46,078 nt of DNA from assembly GCA_028716725.1 (NCBI GenBank), contig JAQUPG010000013.1:1-46078 (forward strand), in the 5' to 3' direction. The notes under the pieces were generated by a model that searched no databases, was not told the DNA's origin, and saw only the letters and a list, made by a program, of their open reading frames with translations. Numbering within the stretch: the stretch's first letter is position 1; each line of letters begins with the position of its first letter. Below, piece by piece: positions 9,124 to 17,970 of this stretch. Position numbers and translations under genes: made by a program. The stretch comes from Patescibacteria group bacterium (GTDB lineage Bacteria > Patescibacteriota > Patescibacteriia > Patescibacteriales > JAQTRU01).

Positions 9124-9897
9124 ATGTTAAGGACAATCACAGTACTCGTCGTCGCAGCCGTGATTATTTTCTCGGCGCCCTGCTTTGCGCAGGGGATAGT
9201 GGCAGCAGGAGATTCTGCTTTTGCCGCTCTTGCAGCCTTACAAGAAGATGCCCAGGTGATAAAAAAATCAACCGCTCGTATTGAGCAGGATATTCAGGGG
9301 TTGAAAGATACCCAGGTCGAAACGCAGAAAAAACTCGGCCAGATTGAAAAGTCCGGCCAGGAGAGTCTGCGTAAAGTCGAGGAGAAGATCAACGACTCCA
9401 AAACCGAAATCCAGAAAAATTTGAGCCAGGCGCTCGGAGACAGCCTGCGCAGAGTTAAGGAAAACCTTGGTCGCGAGATTAAGGATTCCGAAACCAAAAC
9501 GCAGGAAAAGCTCGGCGAAATTAGCGGTGGCGTGAAAAAGATTTTTTATCTGATAATCGCGCTCGCCATTGTTTCCGTTCTGGTGATCGTCGTTATTTCG
9601 GTGCAGAAGCGCCGGGACAAAAATATCTGGTTAACCGTCGAAGTCGAAATTGGCAGTGAAAAAAAGACTTTTAAGGTCCTTACCGGATATTCCCCCCGCA
9701 CTGGAGTTTATACTTCTCCGTTCACAACATCTGGAGAGAAAAACGGAAAGAGGGGAGCGATAGACAGAAACACTGAAGACGCTATGGTCAAACATTACAG
9801 GAGTGCTATAAAAAAAGCTTTGGAAAATCCGAAATCAGATTTCGCAGTTCAAATGAAAACCCTTCTTAGGGGAGGAAAGATTAAAGAAATCAGGTGA
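9124..9897 (+). CDS. Secreted/membrane coiled-coil protein
   Basis: ATG at 9124 with GAGAGGAAGGAG RBS; signal peptide 'MLRTITVLVVAAVIIFSAPCFAQ', heptad-rich 'IEQDIQGLKDTQVETQKKLGQIEKSGQESLRKVEEKI', then TM 'IFYLIIALAIVSVLVIVVISV'. Confidence 0.7.
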   Translation: MLRTITVLVVAAVIIFSAPCFAQGIVAAGDSAFAALAALQEDAQVIKKSTARIEQDIQGLKDTQVETQKKLGQIEKSGQESLRKVEEKINDSKTEIQKNLSQALGDSLRRVKENLGREIKDSETKTQEKLGEISGGVKKIFYLIIALAIVSVLVIVVISVQKRRDKNIWLTVEVEIGSEKKTFKVLTGYSPRTGVYTSPFTTSGEKNGKRGAIDRNTEDAMVKHYRSAIKKALENPKSDFAVQMKTLLRGGKIKEIR

Positions 9898-9946
9898 TTT
9901 CTTTGGAAGCAAATCTGTAAAATCGACATACAAACAATCACTCGGG

Positions 9947-9974
9947 AAGGGGTTGGTCAGAAAGCCAGCCCCTT
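9947..9974 (+). other. Intercistronic hairpin
   Basis: AAGGGGTTGG-tcagaaag-CCAGCCCCTT, 10 bp including one G.U. Confidence 0.6.
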
Positions 9975-9997
9975 CAAAATCCGAAAGGAGTAGCATC

Positions 9998-11425
9998 ATG
10001 AAGAAGTATGGAATTCCCATCGCGATATTGGTCCTCGCGGCCATTGTCGTTGGTATTCTTTACGGCCCCGATTTTTTCAAGAGTTCGGCTGCCGAGATCG
10101 CCGAGCTTGAAGTCGCGGGTCAGAAAGGCGAGATATCGCAGGCGACAAACGAAGTTGGTGTCACCGTGCCTTACGGCACAGACTTGACTGCGGTGAATCC
10201 GACTATAACGGTATCTCCCAAAGCAAGTATTTCCCCGGCTTCCGGCAAAAAAGTTAACTTATCCAACGGGTCGGTAACCTATAAGGTCATAGCCGAGAAT
10301 GGAAAGGTCAAGAGAGACTGGACCGTAACCGTGAATACGGCACCGAACACGGCAACCGAAATTACCGGCTTCAGTTTCCCCGGCATGGAGAAATGGTCTA
10401 CCCAGCCGGACGGGAATACCGTAACAATCAATGCCGTTGCCCAATACGGAACCGACATCAATGACCTGGCCCCAATCTTTGAAATATCCGAAGGGGCGAC
10501 CGTCGAACCGGGCAGGAATACGAAGCATGATTTTTCCAAACCGGTAGTCTATACGGTTACGGCAGAAGACCGGGAAACCGCCCAGGAATGGACGGTAAAA
10601 GTATCCCTGGCCGAACCGAGCAAGAAGATCGAGATCACAGAAGTTATTCTCGGCGGGAAATCGGCTGACATCGATACTACGAAGCATACGGTCCGGGTTC
10701 AAGTCGCGGACGACATCAAACTCGACTCCGTTGCTCTTTCAAAGCTGGAAGGAAACTTCGGGAAAATCGAGCCCGGGTTAAAACCCGGAGATAAACTCGA
10801 TTTCACCAAGGGAGCCAAGACGTATGTCTTCTCCCCCGAAGATACGAAGGTGAAAGCCGCCGAAAAATGGACGTTCATCGCTTATCACCCGGTAGCCGAG
10901 GCGGATTCAGCCGATGTCGCTATCGGAAAGGGTGAAGGCGTGGAACATGCCCTTATCCGCCAAATCAAGGAGAATCCGGTCTATTGGGGTTATACCGGAG
11001 CTTTGACCGATTCCGCTTCTGTAAAGAAGTGGGTCGGCAATGAGGCCCACAAGCTCGCCATTCTGACCGGTTATGTCGGTTCAAAGGCCGATAGTTCAAA
11101 GGCCGGTTGGGAAGTTCGGGTGGCAAAGGTCGGAACGGTTTACGAGTTGGGGAAAGATAACGACGGGAAGACCGTTATCAAAGAATATCCCGACTTCAAA
11201 TCCTACAAAGATTCGAACATCGAACCGATCGAAACCAACGTGGCGGCGCCTTCTTTGAAAGACGCCGTATTCGCCAGTGTTGACAAGGATGTTGCGGGGC
11301 CGCATGTCCAGGGGTATGAATATATCTTTACGCCCTCAACTTGCGCGCCTCCTTGTTCGCCCAAAATCATACCGGTTTCCTTCAACGATCTGCCCGACAT
11401 GCCGATTTTCCCGGCGGATGAATGA
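9998..11425 (+). CDS. Signal-anchored protein with repeated DUF5018-like Ig-fold domains
   Basis: ATG at 9998 with GGAG RBS; repeats ending 'VTYKVIAENGKVKRDWTVTVN', 'VVYTVTAEDRETAQEWTVKVS', 'KTYVFSPEDTKVKAAEKWTFIAY'. Confidence 0.65.
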   Translation: MKKYGIPIAILVLAAIVVGILYGPDFFKSSAAEIAELEVAGQKGEISQATNEVGVTVPYGTDLTAVNPTITVSPKASISPASGKKVNLSNGSVTYKVIAENGKVKRDWTVTVNTAPNTATEITGFSFPGMEKWSTQPDGNTVTINAVAQYGTDINDLAPIFEISEGATVEPGRNTKHDFSKPVVYTVTAEDRETAQEWTVKVSLAEPSKKIEITEVILGGKSADIDTTKHTVRVQVADDIKLDSVALSKLEGNFGKIEPGLKPGDKLDFTKGAKTYVFSPEDTKVKAAEKWTFIAYHPVAEADSADVAIGKGEGVEHALIRQIKENPVYWGYTGALTDSASVKKWVGNEAHKLAILTGYVGSKADSSKAGWEVRVAKVGTVYELGKDNDGKTVIKEYPDFKSYKDSNIEPIETNVAAPSLKDAVFASVDKDVAGPHVQGYEYIFTPSTCAPPCSPKIIPVSFNDLPDMPIFPADE

Positions 11426-11475
11426 GAGGCAGACCCTGAAAAACAAGAAAAAACTTCTTATCGACTTTGTCCTTT

Positions 11476-11621
11476 AACAAGATAACTTGCTTCATAACTT
11501 AACGCCACTTTTTTGCCGGCAAAGATCCCTAGAGGGATTTGTTTATTAGTTAGAGCTAATAGACCGCTATTGCGACCAGGTAAAAAAGCAGGATAAGTTA
11601 GAAGAAGCAAAATATCTTGTT
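11476..11621. ncRNA. Candidate structured RNA or inverted-repeat element (unassigned)
   Basis: Nested helices 11476-84/11613-21 (9 bp), 11487-93/11604-10 (7), 11495-501/11594-600 (7), 11508-17/11579-88 (10, one G.U) enclosing hairpins ATCCC-TAGA-GGGAT, TATTAG-TTAGAG-CTAATA and CGC-TATT-GCG. Confidence 0.6.
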
Positions 11622-11713
11622 GGGGAAAGTAAGACCGTTTTTTCTGCAAAAAGGAATAAATTTGATATAGATTGCAACTGACAGAAAATATCAATTCACG
11701 GAGGAAAGAGAAC

Positions 11714-12289
11714 ATGAAGAGAATCACTGCGGTTCTTCTGGCCATTATCGTGGCCGTCACTTTCTCGAGCTTGACCGGCTGCGGAACCAAGCCGCCGGTC
11801 CGGGCGACGAGACCGATCGTTGATAGGCCGGTCGTTCAGAAACCGGTTGTTTCCGAACCGGTTACTCCCGAGCCGAAAGAAAAACCGTCTTTCCGGATCG
11901 AGAGTGTTATAACCGGCGAGCGGAAGGTTATTGTCGCTTTCCCGATAACGGAAGCGGCGATGGAAGATTCCTCGCTCGTGGTATATTCCAGATCCTATAT
12001 CTACGCGGACAATAACTGGAAACCCCAGGAAAGCCCCAGCGGCTACAAGGTCGCCGAGGCCGTCATGGATTATCCGTATATCCGCGGGTACATAATCCTG
12101 CCCTTCGCAAAGTATCTGACCAACAGCGACTGGTATGCGGTAAGGGTCTGGGTGAAAACGGCAGCCGGAACAGGGCTTGCCGTACAGCCCGACAGTCCCT
12201 ACTACCGGGAGAACGAAGCCGGCGTTGGCGGGTATCAGTTCTACGTCAATATGACAACGGGCGAGAATCACCCCGTCAAACGCGAATAG
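11714..12289 (+). CDS. Lipoprotein
   Basis: ATG at 11714 with GGAGGAAAGAG RBS; lipobox 'SSLTGC' followed by a Pro-rich linker 'VDRPVVQKPVVSEPVTPEPKEKP'. Confidence 0.7.
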   Translation: MKRITAVLLAIIVAVTFSSLTGCGTKPPVRATRPIVDRPVVQKPVVSEPVTPEPKEKPSFRIESVITGERKVIVAFPITEAAMEDSSLVVYSRSYIYADNNWKPQESPSGYKVAEAVMDYPYIRGYIILPFAKYLTNSDWYAVRVWVKTAAGTGLAVQPDSPYYRENEAGVGGYQFYVNMTTGENHPVKRE

Positions 12290-12306
12290 TTTGTACATTA
12301 TATAAC

Positions 12307-12354
12307 GAAGCCGTGTGTTGTGTGTTTTATCCACAACCGCGGCTTCTTTTTTTT
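12307..12354 (+). terminator. Intrinsic terminator
   Basis: GAAGCCGTG...CCGCGGCTTCTTTTTTTT. Confidence 0.7.
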
Positions 12355-12402
12355 GCTACAAATGCCTCGAATTATGGCATCCGAATTAAAATATTAATAA
12401 CA

Positions 12403-12431
12403 TTGACAGAAATTAAAAAATTTGTTAAAGT
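12403..12431 (+). promoter_or_regulatory. Sigma70-like promoter
   Basis: TTGACA-N17-TAAAGT. Confidence 0.55.
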
Positions 12432-12494
12432 TTTTTATCAAATTGTTTTGTCCTTTCTCAACTGAATATAACAATCTAAGCGGAGGATAAGAAG

Positions 12495-13325
12495 ATGAAA
12501 AGTTTTGTTATACTTGCGGCGGCAGTTCTGTCCTTGCTCGTTTCCGCTGCCTATGGCCGGGCAGAAGACAACCTTAATCTTGAGGTCTCTGACGTCATGG
12601 CCGGAATGAACTATTACGAGGAAACGGAAAAAGCCCATGAAGCCAGCGGTTATTATAGCTGGCTAAAGGCAAGATATCGGCCTTTCTGGCTGGTGGGACA
12701 GGAAACCGAAATCGGTTTCGGAATTTTCGCCCAAGGGGAATATCCTTTCGGCTCGTCAAAAGGCGCAGATTACAAAAATCTGCAAGCGAGCGGCGGCCTT
12801 AATTTTTTCTGGAGGCGGCCGGGCTTTATCGGCGACTTGGATCTTGGAGCCGGTCGGCTGATTTGGGCAAAAGTCAAAAAAGATCTGTACGAAAGCGAGC
12901 AGAAAGAAAATATAATGCTGGCTTCCGCCTATTTTGGCTTTGACAGCCGGCGTTTGGAAGGAAACTCTTTCCTGCCCAAGACCGCTTTTAACCTTTCCTT
13001 GTCAGTTCCTTTTGACCAGTCTTCGGAAAGGGAATACGGCGGCCATGCGCTTGCTCCTATGATTTATAACAACCGTAGGTGGGAAGTTTCGCTTTTGCAG
13101 GAGATCGTTGATTTTCGTTCCGGCGGCTGGCGAATAACTCCGGGAATCGGGGGCAGTTACGGCCGGGAAAGCGACCCGCAAAAGAATTTTTACAAAGCCG
13201 GGCCGACCCTTTCCTTTTACCGCGACCGCAACCTTTTCCGCTTCTCGGTAAATTACCAGGAACAACTGGCCGGAAATAAAGACCGGTGGTATGCCAAGGT
13301 ATTTTATTGGCGCCATCTCGAATAA
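12495..13325 (+). CDS. Secreted beta-barrel-like (outer-membrane-protein-like) protein
   Basis: Signal peptide 'MKSFVILAAAVLSLLVSAAYG'; alternating aromatic strands with charged turns, terminal strand 'DRWYAKVFYWRHLE'. Confidence 0.5.
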   Translation: MKSFVILAAAVLSLLVSAAYGRAEDNLNLEVSDVMAGMNYYEETEKAHEASGYYSWLKARYRPFWLVGQETEIGFGIFAQGEYPFGSSKGADYKNLQASGGLNFFWRRPGFIGDLDLGAGRLIWAKVKKDLYESEQKENIMLASAYFGFDSRRLEGNSFLPKTAFNLSLSVPFDQSSEREYGGHALAPMIYNNRRWEVSLLQEIVDFRSGGWRITPGIGGSYGRESDPQKNFYKAGPTLSFYRDRNLFRFSVNYQEQLAGNKDRWYAKVFYWRHLE

Positions 13326-13335
13326 GGAGGAAGTC

Positions 13336-14241
13336 GTGAAAAAATATTTTCGGCAAGTTGAAATCGGGCTGTTGTTTTTGCCTCTCGCGGTTTTGTTAAA
13401 CTGCGCCGCGGTCGTGAGAATGCCGTTGCCGAAGAAAATTCCCGCGGATTTTATCAGGTCAGACGCGGTTCTTTTCTATAACGGTTTTGAGCAGGCGCCG
13501 CTTGGTTATTATGAAAAGTGGCGGCTAGCTTGGGACTGGGGAGACAGCGTCTATATCAAAGACGGCGTGGCGGGAGGCCGGACAACGATCGTCCAAGACA
13601 AAGACAAGAACCGCGGCAAGGTTCTGTGCGTGCTTTATCCGGAGGGGACTTTCGGCCCTAAGGAAAACGGTGCCCAGTGGCTCCTGAAATTAGGAGCACA
13701 GTATGAAGAGCTTTATTGCTCTTACTGGGTGAAGTTTCCTTACGGGTTTGAATTCGTTAAGGGCGGAAAGTTGCCCGGGTTAGTCGGCGGAGAGGCCAAT
13801 ACCGGCGGACAAAAGCCGAACGGCAAAGACGGCTGGAGCGCCCGCATAATGTGGCAGAAGGGTGGCGCAATCCGGCAATATGTCTATCATGTTGCCCAAA
13901 AGGATCCGCTTTATGGCGACGGCCGGCCCTGGCAGGAAGAAGGGGAGAATTGCCTTTTTACCCAAGGCCAGTGGCATCACGTCGAGAATTACGTGAAGAT
14001 GAATACTCTGGGCAAGAGTAACGGGGTTATCATCTCTTGGCTTGACGGCCGGCTGGTAATGGACGAGGAGGATTTCCGGTTCCGGGATATTCCCGAGATC
14101 GGCATTGACGCTTTTTACTTCTCCACTTTTTTCGGAGGAGCGGACGAAACCTGGGCCGCGGCCAAGAGGGAATATATATATTTTGACGATTTCGTCATTT
14201 CCCGAGTTCCAGTTCACGGGTTGATAAGGATGAACAGATAA
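13336..14241 (+). CDS. Lipoprotein with polysaccharide-lyase-14-like (jelly-roll) domain
   Basis: GTG at 13336 with AAGGAGG RBS; lipobox 'LLNC'; 'QWHHVENYVKMNT...DGVIISWLDGRLV...FFGGADETWAAAKREYIYFDDFVIS' pattern. Confidence 0.6.
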   Translation: MKKYFRQVEIGLLFLPLAVLLNCAAVVRMPLPKKIPADFIRSDAVLFYNGFEQAPLGYYEKWRLAWDWGDSVYIKDGVAGGRTTIVQDKDKNRGKVLCVLYPEGTFGPKENGAQWLLKLGAQYEELYCSYWVKFPYGFEFVKGGKLPGLVGGEANTGGQKPNGKDGWSARIMWQKGGAIRQYVYHVAQKDPLYGDGRPWQEEGENCLFTQGQWHHVENYVKMNTLGKSNGVIISWLDGRLVMDEEDFRFRDIPEIGIDAFYFSTFFGGADETWAAAKREYIYFDDFVISRVPVHGLIRMNR

Positions 14242-14253
14242 TGATAGTAAATA

Positions 14254-14290
14254 AGAGGCAGGCAAATCACTTGCCTCTTTTCTTTTTTAA
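14254..14290 (+). terminator. Intrinsic terminator
   Basis: AGAGGCAGGCAAATCACTTGCCTCTTTTCTTTTTT. Confidence 0.7.
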
Positions 14291-14336
14291 TTTTTTGGGG
14301 CTCTAGGGCAAATAGATGCTATAATTACGAATGGGG

Positions 14337-14365
14337 TTGACAAGCCAGAAAAACTGTGGTATGGT
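14337..14365 (+). promoter_or_regulatory. Promoter of the exopolysaccharide block
   Basis: TTGACA-N17-TATGGT. Confidence 0.55.
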
Positions 14366-14529
14366 TTTCTATTAAAAAATTTTAAAGATAAAAGCTTTAA
14401 AAAATGAGAGCGTTGAATAATTATGAAACGCTCTCATCCCGAGCATAGCGAGGGATCTCTTATTCTTTAAATATAAGATTTTCGTTATGATTAGAACGAG
14501 ATTTTATAATTATTTAACAGTCTAAAAAT

Positions 14530-15360
14530 ATGGAATTTAGCGAGTTTTTCAATTTAATAAGGAAAAGAAAGCAAATAATTTTATTGGCGGTCTTTTTGTT
14601 TTTGTTAATCTCCTTAGCCCTTACTTTTATTTCCCCGCTGGAATACCGGGCCACCACTAAATTATTAATAACGCAAAACAATAATTTAGGGGACGCTTAC
14701 AGCCTTTCCCGCTCCAACCAGTTTTTAAGCACGGTTTTATCGGAAGTGGTTTATTCCAGTTCATTTTTCGAGCAGGTTCTCGGGGCCGGTTTTAATATTG
14801 ACCAAACTATATTTTCCGCAGACCAGAATAAAAATATGAAAAAATGGCGCCAGTTGGTTTCGGCCAAGCCGATTAGCGACACGGGCATGATTGTCATAAA
14901 TACTTATAACGAGGATAAATACCAGGCCAGCCAGATTAACCAAGCCGTCGCTTATATTTTACAGACTAAAAACAGCCTTTACCACGGTTTGGGCGATAAA
15001 GTTTCCGTAAAGGTTATTGATAAAACGATTGTTTCCAATTGGCCGGTTAGGCCGAATGTTATTTTAAACATAGCTTTAGGAATTGTCTCCGGCTTGCTGG
15101 TTGGTTTTTGTTTTGTTTATTTGTATCCGGAGAAAAAATTCAGATTAAAGAAAGAGGCGAAACCGGCGCCTCGCCTTGAAAAAAATTATGAGCCGATAAA
15201 ATTAGTGAGCAATCGGCCGGTTTCCCAAAATTTTTCCCGGGAAACAAAAAGAGATTTTTTGAACATGAAACCGGAGGCGGCGGAAAAAGAACCGGAATTG
15301 CCGATTGAGGAGGAGAAGGATATTGATTCTTTTACCGGCGATATCAGGAATTTATTTTAA
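14530..15360 (+). CDS. Wzz/chain-length-determinant-like polysaccharide biosynthesis protein
   Basis: N-terminal TM 'IILLAVFLFLLISLALTFISPLEYRATTKLLI', C-terminal TM 'NWPVRPNVILNIALGIVSGLLVGFCFVYLY'. Confidence 0.75.
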   Translation: MEFSEFFNLIRKRKQIILLAVFLFLLISLALTFISPLEYRATTKLLITQNNNLGDAYSLSRSNQFLSTVLSEVVYSSSFFEQVLGAGFNIDQTIFSADQNKNMKKWRQLVSAKPISDTGMIVINTYNEDKYQASQINQAVAYILQTKNSLYHGLGDKVSVKVIDKTIVSNWPVRPNVILNIALGIVSGLLVGFCFVYLYPEKKFRLKKEAKPAPRLEKNYEPIKLVSNRPVSQNFSRETKRDFLNMKPEAAEKEPELPIEEEKDIDSFTGDIRNLF

Positions 15361-15366
15361 AGGTTT

Positions 15367-16305
15367 ATGGAAAAGAAAAGCAAATTAACTATTTTAGTCC
15401 CGGCTTATAACGTCGCCAAAATTTTAAAGCGCTGCCTTAAATCAGCTGATTGGGCGGACGAGATTTTAGTGGTTGATTCTTTCAGCCAGGACGGGACAGT
15501 AGCGATCGCCCGGGAAATGGGAGCGAGAGTTATCCGGCATGAATATATTTACAGCGCCAAACAAAAAAACTGGGCGATTCCCCAGGCGAAAAATAAGTGG
15601 ATTTTATTATTGGATAGCGACGAAGTTATAACCGCTAGCTTGCGGGAGGAAATTGTAAAACTCTTGGCGAGCAAAGATCTAGATAACTATGACGGTTTCG
15701 GCATTCCCCGGCCCCATTATTTTTTAGGCCGCTTCTTGCGCTGGGGCGGGCGTTATCCTCTTTATAATATCCGGCTTTTTAAAAAATCCTGCCGTTATGA
15801 AGACCGGGATGTCCACGCCCATATAATCCTGCCCAAGAATAAGGTTAAGAATTTAACCGGCGATATTCTCCATTACAGTGATCCGACTTTAAGCCATTTT
15901 TTTGAAAAGTTTAACCGCTATACCACTTATCAGGCCAACTATATGATGAAATTTGCCGAAAGAAAGAATAAAATAGAATGGAAAAAATTTTTTACTTATT
16001 ATATTTATACCAAGTCGGTCATAAAAGATTATTGGTATTTTCTGCCCCTGACTCCGGTTTTGCGCTTTATTTATATGTATTTATTCCGGTTCGGGTTTTT
16101 AGACGGCCGGCACGGGTTTTTAATAGCGGTTCTTTATTCTTTCCAGGATTATGTTTCTAAAACCAAGTATCTGGAATTAAGGGGCCGGAAACCGGCTTTT
16201 AGGTTCCTGATGCAGAATTTTGTAAAAAGTTTGGTGGCGAGGAACGGCCGGCAGCCGAAGATTATTGACCGGCTAGAGATTATAGGAAATGAAAAAATTA
16301 GATAA
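15367..16305 (+). CDS. Glycosyltransferase family 2
   Basis: 'LTILVPAYNVAKILKRCLKSADWADEILVVDSFSQDGTV...LLLDSDEVI'. Confidence 0.9.
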   Translation: MEKKSKLTILVPAYNVAKILKRCLKSADWADEILVVDSFSQDGTVAIAREMGARVIRHEYIYSAKQKNWAIPQAKNKWILLLDSDEVITASLREEIVKLLASKDLDNYDGFGIPRPHYFLGRFLRWGGRYPLYNIRLFKKSCRYEDRDVHAHIILPKNKVKNLTGDILHYSDPTLSHFFEKFNRYTTYQANYMMKFAERKNKIEWKKFFTYYIYTKSVIKDYWYFLPLTPVLRFIYMYLFRFGFLDGRHGFLIAVLYSFQDYVSKTKYLELRGRKPAFRFLMQNFVKSLVARNGRQPKIIDRLEIIGNEKIR

Positions 16306-16339
16306 TTAGAATAAAAGATAAGGGCAGTAAATAGGGCCC

Positions 16340-17743
16340 TTATTTTTTTAAACTAAAGAGACTGCCTAAGACGGCCCAGACTATAATCTGCGTGGCGATT
16401 TCCCGGGAAACGGATTCAAAAAAGCTGGCCAGAATTAAAGACAGGAGCAGGGCCAGGACACCAAAAGCCAAAGTTTTAAAATTTATTTCTATCTCTTGGC
16501 CGAAGGCATTTATTTTTATATTCCCATCAGGCAGGGAAAGGAAAGTCCGGCCGGCATAGTAGATAGCGCCGATCGTGTAGCTTAAGAAGAAGACGGCGCC
16601 GAGAAAGCCAAGTTCAAGGCCGTAAAGAAAAAAATCGCTGTGGGGCAAGGAAGTGCCGCCGCGCCAATTTTTTGCGTTTTCAATTACCATTTCCGAAGTC
16701 CCGATGCCATGGCCGAAAATCGGTTTTTTCATAATCTCTTCCCAGGAAACCCGCCAGATATTTTTTCTGGCTATCCAGGAATTAAAAAAAGAACTGGCAA
16801 ACGTTTCCGTAACCCGCGACCTGATGCTTTCGAAGATTGCTAAAATGAAAAAGGCCAGAGGCGCTAAGACCGCCAGGAAAATTAAAAGGTAGCGGGCGAG
16901 AACCGTAAAAATGAGAAGAAATAAAACAAGGCAGGCCCAGGAGACGCGGGAGTAAGTCAAAATAAGAATAACGGCCATGGCGGCCGCGAAGAGAAAAAGA
17001 AAAAAATTATTTTTTAAACCCTTGTTTTTTTTGGCGAGAAAATAAGAAAAGGTGAGGCCGAGGATGATAAATAGGTATAAGCCGAATAAATTGGGGTGGA
17101 CAAAGGGGCCGGTGATCCTAGCTAGGCTTGAATCCGGCTCAAAGAAATACGCGCCCGTAGCAATTTGCCAAACGGCGATCGCCAGAGGCGCGAGGGCGGA
17201 AATGAGAGAGGCCAGAATTATCTTTATCAGGCCCTGATGGTTAGAAAAATAACTATAGGTTATAATATAAATAGCCAGAGGAGCCAAGGAGTAAACCAGG
17301 CCGGACAAGGAAGCGCTTAGATTTTCCGACCAGGCCATTGAAATAATAAGAAAAATCGAGTATAATAGCAGGATAAATTTTAAAGGCAGAGTTTTGACTT
17401 TCGGCCATTGCCAGAAGACAGCCATTATGCCGAGGAGTATCAGAAAAGAGCAGATGATCGCCGTAAGGTTAATGGGCAGATTATAATACTTCAGGGAAGG
17501 AAAATATTTGGCAACATCCAGTTTAAAGTTGTTTAGTTTTAAAAATGTCGGCAAAGCTATAATCAAGAGTATAATTAATTTTTCCAGGCTGAAAAAGCCG
17601 ACGACCAGCAAAATTATAAAAAATAAAGAAGCAACAACAAAAAACCAGTCGTTTTGCCAATCCAGGCCGGGAAGGGCCAAAAACAGAAAAAATACAGACA
17701 GTAGCAGCAAAGAGAAGAAAAATATTTTTATTTTTTTTTCCAT
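16340..17743 (-). CDS. O-antigen ligase/polymerase-like membrane protein
   Basis: 467 aa polytopic; 'RITGPFVHPNLFGLYLFIILG...GHGIGTSEMVIENAK...LPHSDFFLYGLELGFLGAVFFL'. Confidence 0.85.
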   Translation of the reverse strand: MEKKIKIFFFSLLLLSVFFLFLALPGLDWQNDWFFVVASLFFIILLVVGFFSLEKLIILLIIALPTFLKLNNFKLDVAKYFPSLKYYNLPINLTAIICSFLILLGIMAVFWQWPKVKTLPLKFILLLYSIFLIISMAWSENLSASLSGLVYSLAPLAIYIITYSYFSNHQGLIKIILASLISALAPLAIAVWQIATGAYFFEPDSSLARITGPFVHPNLFGLYLFIILGLTFSYFLAKKNKGLKNNFFLFLFAAAMAVILILTYSRVSWACLVLFLLIFTVLARYLLIFLAVLAPLAFFILAIFESIRSRVTETFASSFFNSWIARKNIWRVSWEEIMKKPIFGHGIGTSEMVIENAKNWRGGTSLPHSDFFLYGLELGFLGAVFFLSYTIGAIYYAGRTFLSLPDGNIKINAFGQEIEINFKTLAFGVLALLLSLILASFFESVSREIATQIIVWAVLGSLFSLKK

Positions 17744-17764
17744 GAGAGCTAACTTTTAAAATTT

Positions 17765-17970
17765 ACGTGCCCCGTTAGAAATAAATTTCTAATGGGAAAA
17801 AAATATTTAAAAACAGGTTGAAATATTATTATGAACCCCGTTAGAAATTTTACCAGAAATAAACGGGTAAAAAATAAAGTATTAAAAAATCAATTAGCAT
17901 ATTATTATGAAGAAAGAAAGTAACAAGATTTCTAACGGGGTGAACGAAAAAAGTAATAAAATTTCTAACA
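17765..17970. repeat. Cluster of CCCCGTTAGAAAT / ATTTCTAACGGGG palindromic repeat units
   Basis: CCCCGTTAGAAATAAATTTCTAATGGG at about 17768, CCCCGTTAGAAATTTTACC at about 17835, ATTTCTAACGGGGTGAA at about 17928, ATTTCTAACATGGTGAA at 17961. Confidence 0.85.

Noticed and set aside
11458-11790. 110-aa minus ORF as a gene
   Set aside because: No RBS, overlaps the lipoprotein start, and covers the highly self-complementary region that is better explained as structure; kept as an alternative in the RNA finding.
11696-12334. 212-aa minus ORF opposite the lipoprotein
   Set aside because: Antisense shadow of a well-supported lipoprotein ORF with signal peptide and RBS.
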